Assembly (NCBI RefSeq): GCF_000429645.1
Contig: NZ_AUCG01000016.1
Span: forward strand, 620,001-684,000
Direction of reading: 5' to 3'
Origin: Niveispirillum irakense DSM 11586
GTDB taxonomy: Bacteria; Pseudomonadota; Alphaproteobacteria; Azospirillales; Azospirillaceae
Length of the DNA: 64,000 nucleotides
Within the stretch, counting starts at the first letter, position 1. Each line of letters begins with the position of its first letter. The notes beneath the pieces were generated by a model that worked only from the letters and a program-made list of their open reading frames with translations, was not told where the DNA came from and searched no databases. Positions 26,012 to 33,194 of the stretch are shown in pieces. The position numbers and the translations under genes are program-made.

Positions 26012-28399
26012 ATGGGGGATATTTTGGGCAAAAGCAGCGTGGCCAGCCGTCTGGGACGGGGATTGGCCTATGGCGTGGCCGGTATTGCCGGTCTAGTGCT
26101 GCTGGCGGCGGGTGGTGTCACCTATACGCTGATCGCGTCCAAACCGATGCTGGACGGGGCGATGGCCGTAACCGGCCTTTCCGCCCCCGTCACCATCACC
26201 CGCGACAATCAAGGGGTGCCCACGATCCAGGGGGCCACCCGTGCCGATCTGGCCCGCGCCCTGGGCTTCCTGCATGGGCAGGAACGGTTTTTCCAGATGG
26301 ACCTGATCCGCCGCGCCTCGGCGGGGGAATTATCCGGCCTGCTGGGCCCGATCGAGGCGGTGATGAATATCGACCGCCAGCGCCGGCTGCACCGCTTCCG
26401 CCACCGGGCCGAACAGGCCGTGGCCAATGCCAGCCCAGAAGAAAAGGCCCTGCTGAGCGCCTATGCCGAGGGGGTAAATGAGGGCTTGTCCAGCCTGGGC
26501 GCCCGGCCTTTTGAATATGCGCTGCTGCTTTCATCCCCCCGGCCCTGGCAGCCGGCGGATAGTATCCTGGCAGGATATTCCATGTATCTGGACCTGCAGG
26601 ACGACAGGGCCGTGATGGAGCAGAGCCGCGCCACTGTGCTGGAGAAGCTGGGGCCGGACCTGACGGCCTTCCTCTATCCAGGCGGCACCGCCCTGGACAG
26701 CGCCATTGATGGCACCATCCTGCCGGCCCCGCCCTTGCCCGCCGCCCTGCCCCCGGCACCGGCCAAGGCCGCCCTGGACCTGCCGCCGCTGCCGCCCCCC
26801 ACACCGGGCAGCAATGCCTGGGCCGTGGGCGGCGGGCTGACCGATAGCGGGGCTGCACTGGTCGCCAACGACATGCATCTGGGTATTTCGGTGCCCGGCA
26901 CCTGGTACCGGGCACGGCTGGTGCAGACGGGCGGTGAAGGGGGCATGGATATTACCGGCGTGACCCTGCCCGGCACGCCCATGATCATCGTTGGCGCCAA
27001 TGGCCATATCGCCTGGGGTTACACCAATTCCTATATCGACACCGCCGATCGCATCCTGCTGGACCCGGTGCCGGGCCAGCCCGACCAGTACCAGACCCCG
27101 GAAGGCCCGAAACCCATCACCCAGGTGACGGAGAAAATCTGTCCCGCATGGACCGGCTGCACCGATCTGGTGGTGGAGGAGACCATCTGGGGGCCGGTGG
27201 TCGATAAGGATGGCCAGGGCCGCCGCATCGCCCTGCGCTGGACCGCGCACGAACCAGACGCCGTCCGCCTGGGCCCGATGGCCCGGATGGAGCGGGCGCG
27301 CAGCGTGGAAGAGGCGATCACCATCGCCCATGAGGCCCGCCAGCCGCAGCAGAATTTCGTGGTCGGCGATGCCGCGGGCGCCGTCGCCTGGACGATCATC
27401 GGCGTGGTTCCGGCCCGCTATGGCCATGATGGCACGCTGCCGACAAGCTGGGCCGATGGCAGCCGGGGTTGGCACGGCATGCTGCCGCCGGAAAAAGTGC
27501 CGGTGGTGCTGAACCCAGAGCATCAGCGCATCTGGACCGCCAATGCCCGCATCGTGGGCGGTGAGGCTTATGCGCTGCTGGGCGATGGCGGGTACGATAT
27601 GGGCGCCCGCCAGGGCCAGATCCGCGACGAGCTCTTTGCCAAAACCCGCCTGACACCCGCCGACATGCTGGCCATCCAGCTTGATGATCGCGGCCTGGTG
27701 CTGGATTTCTGGCAAGGGGAGATGCTGGCCGCGCTGCAGACCCGCACCACACGCCCCGGTCTGGCGGCCATGGTTGACCCGGTGAAAAGCTGGGGTGGGC
27801 GCGCCATACCGGAAAGCATCGGTTACCGGCTGGTGCGGGAGTTCCGCTCCCGTCTTTCCCAGCGGCTTTATGGCGCCTATCTGGCCGCCGATGGCGACCT
27901 GTCCCGCCGCGAAATCGCCCGGCAGATGGAAGCACCGCTGCGCCGCCTGCTGACCGAACGGCCCCCCGCCCTGGTCCCCGCCCCCTACAAGGATTGGGAC
28001 GCCCTGATCGATGCCACCCTGGCTGATGTGGCCCAGGCGGTGGAAAAGGCCGGCGGGATCGACGCCTTCACCTGGGGGGCCCGCAACAATGCCGGGGTGA
28101 AACATCCGCTGGCACGCCTGCTGCCGCCCTTGTCAGCCCTGACCGACCCGGAAGATGTACCCGTGCCCGGCGACGCGCTGCAGCCCCGCGCCCAGGCCCC
28201 GGGTTTTGGCGCCAGCGAGCGGTTTGCCGTATCGCCAGGGCGGGAGAAGGATGGGTATTTCCACATGCCGGGCAGCCAGAGCGGCAATCCACTCTCTCCC
28301 TATTATCTGGCCGGGCACCAGGACTGGGTGCGGGGGCGACCCAGCCCCTTCCTACCCGGCCCCGCCCGCTGGATCCTGACCCTGAAACCAGCCACCTGA
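26012..28399 (+). CDS. Penicillin acylase family (Ntn-hydrolase) protein
   Basis: A 795-residue precursor with an N-terminal membrane anchor (about 19-41). The autocatalytic site is in PGSNAWAVGG, with the nucleophile serine at about residue 267 becoming the first residue of the beta chain after self-cleavage. The preceding linker (about 238-265) is extremely Pro/Ala-rich, as in spacer peptides. Also typical are RDNQGVPTIQG near the N-terminus, ANDMHLGISVPGTWYRARL and the late MPGSQSGNPLSPYY. Family members hydrolyse amide side chains of beta-lactams or acyl-homoserine lactones; the substrate here is unknown. GTG 26009 directly before the ATG is an alternative start. Confidence 0.9.
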   Translation: MGDILGKSSVASRLGRGLAYGVAGIAGLVLLAAGGVTYTLIASKPMLDGAMAVTGLSAPVTITRDNQGVPTIQGATRADLARALGFLHGQERFFQMDLIRRASAGELSGLLGPIEAVMNIDRQRRLHRFRHRAEQAVANASPEEKALLSAYAEGVNEGLSSLGARPFEYALLLSSPRPWQPADSILAGYSMYLDLQDDRAVMEQSRATVLEKLGPDLTAFLYPGGTALDSAIDGTILPAPPLPAALPPAPAKAALDLPPLPPPTPGSNAWAVGGGLTDSGAALVANDMHLGISVPGTWYRARLVQTGGEGGMDITGVTLPGTPMIIVGANGHIAWGYTNSYIDTADRILLDPVPGQPDQYQTPEGPKPITQVTEKICPAWTGCTDLVVEETIWGPVVDKDGQGRRIALRWTAHEPDAVRLGPMARMERARSVEEAITIAHEARQPQQNFVVGDAAGAVAWTIIGVVPARYGHDGTLPTSWADGSRGWHGMLPPEKVPVVLNPEHQRIWTANARIVGGEAYALLGDGGYDMGARQGQIRDELFAKTRLTPADMLAIQLDDRGLVLDFWQGEMLAALQTRTTRPGLAAMVDPVKSWGGRAIPESIGYRLVREFRSRLSQRLYGAYLAADGDLSRREIARQMEAPLRRLLTERPPALVPAPYKDWDALIDATLADVAQAVEKAGGIDAFTWGARNNAGVKHPLARLLPPLSALTDPEDVPVPGDALQPRAQAPGFGASERFAVSPGREKDGYFHMPGSQSGNPLSPYYLAGHQDWVRGRPSPFLPGPARWILTLKPAT

Positions 28400-28482
28400 T
28401 GGAAAGTTTACTTTCCATGTAAAGCTCGCTTGACACATCAGCAATCCGCACCCCATATGTAAAGCACACTTTACATATGGGG
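28399..28482 (+). promoter_or_regulatory. Three operator-like palindromes around a sigma-70 promoter
   Basis: Site 1 is ATGGAAAG-TTTA-CTTTCCAT (28399-28418). Site 2 is ATGTAAAG-CTCG-CTTGACAC (28417-28436, imperfect). Site 3 is ATGTAAAG-CACA-CTTTACAT (28457-28476), extending to a perfect 14-bp repeat at 28451-28482. All share an 8-4-8 layout with AAAG/CTTT inner edges. TTGACA (28430-28435) within site 2 is a good -35 element, and site 3 covers the -10 region and the ribosome site of the next gene. The array is well placed for repression by the HTH protein encoded at 28881. Confidence 0.7.
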
Positions 28483-28488
28483 GCCATC

Positions 28489-28869
28489 ATGGGTAATGCA
28501 CGACGCTATGTGATTGAACTCTCATCCACCATCCTGGCTTACGCGCTGATGCTGGTAGGTGTGAACAAGGCCATGCAATGGGGTTGGGTGCCCGACGGCA
28601 TGCAGATCCCGGTAGCGCTGCTGCCGATGCTGCCCTGCCTGCTGGTGGTATGGGTAATCATGCGTCACATCCGGCGCCTGGACGAGTTACAGCGCCGGAT
28701 GCAGTTCGAGGGGCTGGCCTTTGGCTTCGCCATGACGGCGCTGCTCACCTTCTCCTACGGCTTTCTGGAGAATAAGGGACTGCCCCGCCTCTCCATGCAT
28801 GTCGTCTGGCCAGTAATGTCGTTCTTCTGGGTCACAGGATATGTCCTTGCCTGCCGCCGCTATCGCTGA
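28489..28869 (+). CDS. Small membrane protein paired with an XRE regulator
   Basis: A 126-residue protein with four predicted membrane helices (about 10-27, 39-59, 76-92 and 102-122). A conserved-looking RRLDELQRRMQFEGLAF segment lies between helices two and three. Many bacteria carry a small four-helix protein of this type beside a short XRE regulator, but its function is unknown to me. ATG 28489 follows a G-run that could serve as ribosome site; ATG 28477 lies inside the operator palindrome and is less likely. The HTH gene follows after 11 nt, so the two form one operon. Confidence 0.8.
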   Translation: MGNARRYVIELSSTILAYALMLVGVNKAMQWGWVPDGMQIPVALLPMLPCLLVVWVIMRHIRRLDELQRRMQFEGLAFGFAMTALLTFSYGFLENKGLPRLSMHVVWPVMSFFWVTGYVLACRRYR

Positions 28870-28880
28870 GGGGGGGCGGC

Positions 28881-29072
28881 ATGAAGAACCGATTGAAAGA
28901 CCTGCGCGCCGAGCGCGGCTGGTCACAGGGTGATCTGGCGGAAAAGCTGGCCGTGTCCCGCCAAACGGTGAATGCGCTGGAAAATGGCCGCTATGACCCG
29001 TCCCTGCCGCTCGCCTTCACCATTGCGCGGCTGTTCGCCCTGCCGATTGAGGCGATCTTCGATCCGGAATGA
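28881..29072 (+). CDS. Small XRE-family transcriptional regulator
   Basis: The 63-residue protein is almost entirely a Cro/C1-type HTH: LKDLRAERGWSQGDLAEKLA, then VSRQTVNALENGRYDPSLPLA. It ends with PIEAIFDPE, as in the compact YozG-like group. It has no ligand or dimerisation domain beyond the fold. A GGGGGGG run upstream may serve as ribosome site. It is cotranscribed with the membrane protein gene, and the palindromes ahead of that gene suggest it represses its own operon. Small regulators of this class typically bind short symmetric sites, matching the 8-4-8 arrays seen. Confidence 0.9.
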   Translation: MKNRLKDLRAERGWSQGDLAEKLAVSRQTVNALENGRYDPSLPLAFTIARLFALPIEAIFDPE

Positions 29073-29112
29073 ACGCGGCGGTCTTGTTGCGGGCAAGGAA
29101 GGCGGGTTGCTG

Positions 29113-29331
29113 TCACCCTTCCCGCAGCATCCGGCGGATCGCTTCTGCCAGCACAGCGTAAGGGTCTTTGCCGCCGGCACCGGCTGCCTTTTGCAGATTG
29201 TCGCGCAAGCCCGTCTCCGACGCATGACGCCGCAGCCGGTCCAGTTCAGCCTGCTGGATACGATCATCCAGCGGGGTGGTCTTGGGAACCGGCTTCGGTC
29301 CCGGCTTGGCCGGCGGGGGCGCCACGGCCAT
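29113..29331 (-). CDS. Small basic hypothetical protein
   Basis: A 72-residue protein with a Pro/Lys-rich N-terminus (MAVAPPPAKPGPKPVPKTTP) and a helical, charged C-terminal half (IQQAELDRLRRHASE, then LAEAIRRMLRE). Its ATG (29331-29329) overlaps the stop of the upstream DUF2807 gene by one nucleotide (TGATG), strong support for coupled translation. There is no signal peptide or membrane segment. The function is unknown and I recognise no family. Confidence 0.65.
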   Translation of the reverse strand: MAVAPPPAKPGPKPVPKTTPLDDRIQQAELDRLRRHASETGLRDNLQKAAGAGGKDPYAVLAEAIRRMLREG

Positions 29332-30596
29332 CACTCGCCCAGATGGATGCCGCCGCTGCCGCTGCTGTTCAGGCTGGGGGTACCCTCATGCTTCGCGATG
29401 GAGACAGAGCCGGAGCCGGCGGCCGTAACCTGCGGATTGACCGCCACACCGCCAAAATCCAGCGAGCCCGCACCGTTCAACGTGGCCTGAAGCGGTTCCG
29501 CCCGCCCGTCCTTGATTGAAATATTGCCGGCCCCGCCAAACTTCACCCGGACCGGGCCATTGACGCGGTCAATATTGATATCGGCATACCCCGGTACGGC
29601 AATGTTGGTGGCATCATTGATGCGACCGATGGAAATGTCGGCGCGGCCCATCACTTCCAGGTCTGCCGTTTCGGTCCGATCCACCCGGATATCCGCTGAA
29701 CCGCCGATCCTGGCCCTGAACGGGCCATCGACCCGCTCAATATAAACCGACCCCGACTCGGCGATATTAACCGTGGCACCGCTCGTGCGGTCAGCCCGCA
29801 GGGTGCCCCGCCGCATCTGTACATCAAGGGGCGCTTCGGAACGGCCGGCGATGGTGACATCGCCAGCATGGCCGGCAATATTCATGCGGGCGCTTTCCGG
29901 CACAACCAGGCGCACATCGGCCCCATCATCGCCCCGCCCGCTGATGGTCAAAACCCCATTGGTCAGGCTGGTGCGCAGCCCGCCGCCGCCATCCACATTT
30001 ACCTGCACTTTCTCCGCGCGGGAGGAGACCTCGATCATCACGTCGCCCTGGATATTGGCAAGGCGCACGCCACCGGGGGCCGTAAAGCTCTGGCGATAGC
30101 TATCCCCGACAATTTCAGATTCTTGGGTGGCTACCCCGGCAACCGAGTTCGAAACGATGCGGGCGCGTTCGGCCTGCACCTGGGCCTTGGCCGCCGCCAG
30201 CGCCTCCTGGGCTGCCTTGGGGATCATCCCTTCCATGGCCGCCAGCTTTTGCTGCGCCATGGCCAGCTTTTCTTCCGCCATGCGCAGCTTGTCCGGATCG
30301 TTATTCATCTCCGCCTGACGCATTGCCTCTGCCACAGAGCGGCGGATGCCTTCCACATCCACATTGATGGACGGGGCTTCCGGCGGGGCGGGAGGGGCAG
30401 GGGGCGCAGGGATGGAGAAGTCCGTATCAACCTTGAAGCTGACCGTGTCGCCCACCGGATCGCCGGCGATGGAGCCCCAGACAATGACGCCCAGCGCAAC
30501 CAGCACGGCAGCCACGCCACCGGCCGGCACGCCAGGGGTCAGGCGCGGGCGATGCGACAAGGGGGAAGGGGCGGAACCGGAAGGATGGGCATCCAT
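29331..30596 (-). CDS. Membrane-anchored DUF2807-type beta-helix protein
   Basis: About 421 residues. An N-terminal membrane segment (about 26-44, GGVAAVLVALGVIVWGSIAG) is followed by a Pro/Ala-rich stalk. A helical stretch (about 88-150, with repeated KLAMAQQKLAAMEG-like heptads) precedes a long right-handed beta-helix-like part. That part has repeats of about 20 residues such as DADISIGRINDA-type turns ending in G-[SA]-[AG]-[DN]-I. DUF2807 is usually found in putative autotransporter-like or adhesin proteins exposed outside the inner membrane. ATG 30596 has AGGA 8 nt upstream; ATG 30617 is an alternative. The small gene at 29113 is translationally coupled to it. Confidence 0.75.
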   Translation of the reverse strand: MDAHPSGSAPSPLSHRPRLTPGVPAGGVAAVLVALGVIVWGSIAGDPVGDTVSFKVDTDFSIPAPPAPPAPPEAPSINVDVEGIRRSVAEAMRQAEMNNDPDKLRMAEEKLAMAQQKLAAMEGMIPKAAQEALAAAKAQVQAERARIVSNSVAGVATQESEIVGDSYRQSFTAPGGVRLANIQGDVMIEVSSRAEKVQVNVDGGGGLRTSLTNGVLTISGRGDDGADVRLVVPESARMNIAGHAGDVTIAGRSEAPLDVQMRRGTLRADRTSGATVNIAESGSVYIERVDGPFRARIGGSADIRVDRTETADLEVMGRADISIGRINDATNIAVPGYADINIDRVNGPVRVKFGGAGNISIKDGRAEPLQATLNGAGSLDFGGVAVNPQVTAAGSGSVSIAKHEGTPSLNSSGSGGIHLGE

Positions 30597-30733
30597 GGCA
30601 CGTATCCTGCGCGTCATCTTAACGTCGGTTCCTTGACTATGCGGCCCTTCCGCGCCCCTGTCCGCCGCATTTTCAGGAGCGTTACAATTTCACCGCCGGC
30701 CGTTACGGACCGGTCCACCCTGTTACAGGGCGC

Positions 30734-31567
30734 TTAACTTTTCATGTGCCAGCCGATGGAATAAAGCCGGGCAGACAGGGCGTACAGCAGCGCGCAGGCT
30801 GCCAGCACGATCAACGCCGCCACAGCCGGATCCGCGTGACCTTGCCCTACCATGCCGTACCGGAAACCATCCATGGCATAAAAGATGGGATTCGCCTGCA
30901 CAATAGCCGCGAACAGGGGGGGCATACCCGCCACCGGCGCAAAAACGCCGGACAGGAACGACAGGGGCGTGAACAGGAAGGTGAAATAGGCTGCCATATG
31001 GTCCCACTTGGTGGAGGCCAGACCGGTCAGCAGCCCGCACATCGACATGAGCAAGCCTGCCAGCACGGCAAAGCCCAGCGCCACCAGCGGATGGGCCACC
31101 GGCTGCGGCCAGAGCAGAAGCGACCCCAGCCAGACAAACAGGCCGGAGATGAAACCGGCCACGGTGCCGGTCACGGCATAGACCAGCACCACCTCCCGCG
31201 CGCCGATGGGCGCCATCAACTGGTCCAGCACATGGCCTTCGATCTTGGCATAGAGCAGGGAAAACCCCGTATTCTCCGCCGCGCGCAGCAGGATGGACAG
31301 CATCACCAGACCCGGCACCAGGAAGGTCAGCACCGCATCGCCTTCCGGCGTGCCGCGCTGCGGCCCCAGCCCGAACAGGAAGCAGACGAAATAAATCACG
31401 GCCATGAGCGCAGGCGCGATGATGATCATCGCCGCCATCTTCCATACCCGCTTCATCTCCTTCACCAGCAGGGTCTTGAAAGCCTGCCAGAAAAAGGCCG
31501 GCACCTGACGGCGCATATGCGGCCGGAAGGCGCCTGCCGGCAGGGTATTGGCATCCGGAGCGGACAT
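30734..31567 (-). CDS. ABC-2 type transporter permease (second of a pair)
   Basis: A 277-residue protein with six membrane helices and the ABC-2 signature near the C-terminus: TPLSFLSGVFAPVAGMPPLF, then ANPIFYAMDGFRYGMVG. ATG 31567 is chosen for the AGGGGG upstream; ATG 31591 overlaps the previous stop by one base. It closely resembles the preceding permease in layout, so the pair likely arose by duplication and forms a heterodimer. ABC-2 permeases export polysaccharides, drugs or lipids. No ATPase gene is adjacent, so the energising subunit must be encoded elsewhere. Confidence 0.87.
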   Translation of the reverse strand: MSAPDANTLPAGAFRPHMRRQVPAFFWQAFKTLLVKEMKRVWKMAAMIIIAPALMAVIYFVCFLFGLGPQRGTPEGDAVLTFLVPGLVMLSILLRAAENTGFSLLYAKIEGHVLDQLMAPIGAREVVLVYAVTGTVAGFISGLFVWLGSLLLWPQPVAHPLVALGFAVLAGLLMSMCGLLTGLASTKWDHMAAYFTFLFTPLSFLSGVFAPVAGMPPLFAAIVQANPIFYAMDGFRYGMVGQGHADPAVAALIVLAACALLYALSARLYSIGWHMKS

Positions 31568-31590
31568 CGCTTTTCCCCCTGTCCCGGCCA

Positions 31591-32394
31591 TCAGGCCTTC
31601 AGCTTGTAGCCGCGCTTGATCATGGACCAGGCGACAAAACCCAACACAAGATTGATGCCCAGCATCACCAGAATGCCGGTGCCCAGCGTGCCATCCGTGC
31701 GGCCGATGAAGCCATAACGGAACCCGTCGATGAAATAGAAGAACGGGTTGAGATGGGCGATGAAATGGAAGGTCGGCGGCAGGCTGTCCACGGAATAGAA
31801 GGTGCCGGACAGGAAGGAGAGCGGGGTGACGATGAAATTGGTTACCGCCGCCATATGGTCGAACTTGTCAGCCCAGATACCGCCGATCAGCCCCAGCAGC
31901 GACAGCAGCATGGCCGCCGCGATGCCGTGGAACAGGATATAGAACGGGTGCGCCACCGTGACCGGCACGAACAGCGAAATGGTCAGCGCCGTCACCAGCC
32001 CGACCAGCGCCCCACGCACCACCCCGCCCACCACATAGGCCGCCGTCAGTTCCAGGGCGGAAATGGGCGGCATCAGCACGTCCACGATATTGCCCTGGAC
32101 CTTGGACACCAGGACGGAGGAGGAGGAATTGGCAAAGGCGTTCTGCGCGATCGCCATCATGATCAGGCCCGGCGCCAGGAAGGTGAGGAAAGGCACATCC
32201 CCCACCATCCGCACCACGCCGCCCAGCGCCAGGGCGAAGACGGAATAGAAAAGCAACGTCGTCACCACCGGTGCGGCGATGGTCTGGACCCAAACTTTCA
32301 GGAAACGGCGGATTTCCTTTGCGATCAGGGTGGAAAGCCCGATCCAGTTGACGGCACCCACATGGCGGGGCATGGGAAAGCTCGGCTGCGTCAT
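31591..32394 (-). CDS. ABC-2 type transporter permease (first of a pair)
   Basis: A 267-residue inner-membrane protein with six helices, including the amphipathic IRRFLKVWVQTIAAPVVTTL near the N-terminus. The ABC-2 signature is TPLSFLSGTFYSVDSLPPTF, then LNPFFYFIDGFRYGFIG. It starts with MTQPSFPMPRHVGAVNW; the frame continues far upstream to 33057, but that part is antisense to recX and clearly non-coding. The next permease follows within 23 nt. Together they look like the two halves of an export channel without a local ATP-binding protein. Confidence 0.87.
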   Translation of the reverse strand: MTQPSFPMPRHVGAVNWIGLSTLIAKEIRRFLKVWVQTIAAPVVTTLLFYSVFALALGGVVRMVGDVPFLTFLAPGLIMMAIAQNAFANSSSSVLVSKVQGNIVDVLMPPISALELTAAYVVGGVVRGALVGLVTALTISLFVPVTVAHPFYILFHGIAAAMLLSLLGLIGGIWADKFDHMAAVTNFIVTPLSFLSGTFYSVDSLPPTFHFIAHLNPFFYFIDGFRYGFIGRTDGTLGTGILVMLGINLVLGFVAWSMIKRGYKLKA

Positions 32395-32546
32395 GGCGCG
32401 GAATTGCCTTTTGGGCGAAGGGAAGCGACAGAGGCGGCGGGGTCGCCAGCCTTTGATTGGCCGCAACACTACGCCCCACAACAGATCGGGGCAATTACGG
32501 CCATCACACCGGGGCCATGAAACCGGCCAAAGGGAGGGAAAGAGCG

Positions 32547-33170
32547 ATGGAAGAACGCAAGGCCCCACAACCGGGGCGCAAGATAAGGCGGGTGACGCCG
32601 GATTATCTGGACCGGGCCGCCCTGCATTATCTGGAGCGGTTCGCGACTTCCAGCGCCAATCTGCGCCGGGTGCTGATGCGGCGCGTGCTGGCCTCCGCGC
32701 AGGCCCACGACACCGATCCGGCACAGGGCGCGGAATGGGTGGAAGCCCTGATCGCGCGCTATCTGCGCTCCGGTCTGCTGAATGATGCGCTTTATGCGGA
32801 GATGAAGGCTGGCGGTCTGCAACGGCGTGGCGGCTCCACCCGCGCCATCCGGCAGAAGCTGCGGGCCAAGGGGCTGGACGAGACGGAGGTGGAAAAGGCC
32901 ATTGGCGGGCTGGAAGGGGCGGCGGAAGGCGAAGCCGACCTGAACGCCGCCATCGCCTATGCCCGGCGCCGCCGGCTGGGTGGTTTCCGCCCCGACCGGG
33001 ATGGCACGGGCGAGGCGAGGCGCCAGCGCCGCGACAAGGATATCGCCGCCATGGCACGGGCCGGGTTTGACCTGGCCACCGCGCGCCGGGTGATTGATGC
33101 CGACCGGACGGGGGATGATCCCGACGGGATCACCCCCGACGAAGCCGATACGGACTGCCTGGAGGATTGA
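32547..33170 (+). CDS. recX: RecX-family regulatory protein
   Basis: The 207-residue protein fits RecX, which caps RecA filaments and limits recombination. It shows the family's tandem helical modules: LDRAALHYLERFATSSANLRR at the start, then YLRSGLLNDALYAEMKAGGL and STRAIRQKLRAKGLDE. The DLATARRVIDA stretch lies near the C-terminus. ATG 32547 is preceded by AGGGAGGG; ATG 32517 is possible but less supported. recA is not adjacent. It is divergent from the permease pair and convergent with the MscS gene. Confidence 0.85.
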   Translation: MEERKAPQPGRKIRRVTPDYLDRAALHYLERFATSSANLRRVLMRRVLASAQAHDTDPAQGAEWVEALIARYLRSGLLNDALYAEMKAGGLQRRGGSTRAIRQKLRAKGLDETEVEKAIGGLEGAAEGEADLNAAIAYARRRRLGGFRPDRDGTGEARRQRRDKDIAAMARAGFDLATARRVIDADRTGDDPDGITPDEADTDCLED

Positions 33171-33194
33171 GGTCGCCCGCCGGATTTGATCCCG

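Noticed and set aside
32395-33057. N-terminal extension of the first ABC-2 permease
   Set aside because: The extra 221 residues are Arg/Pro-rich, antisense to recX, and not part of any ABC-2 protein.
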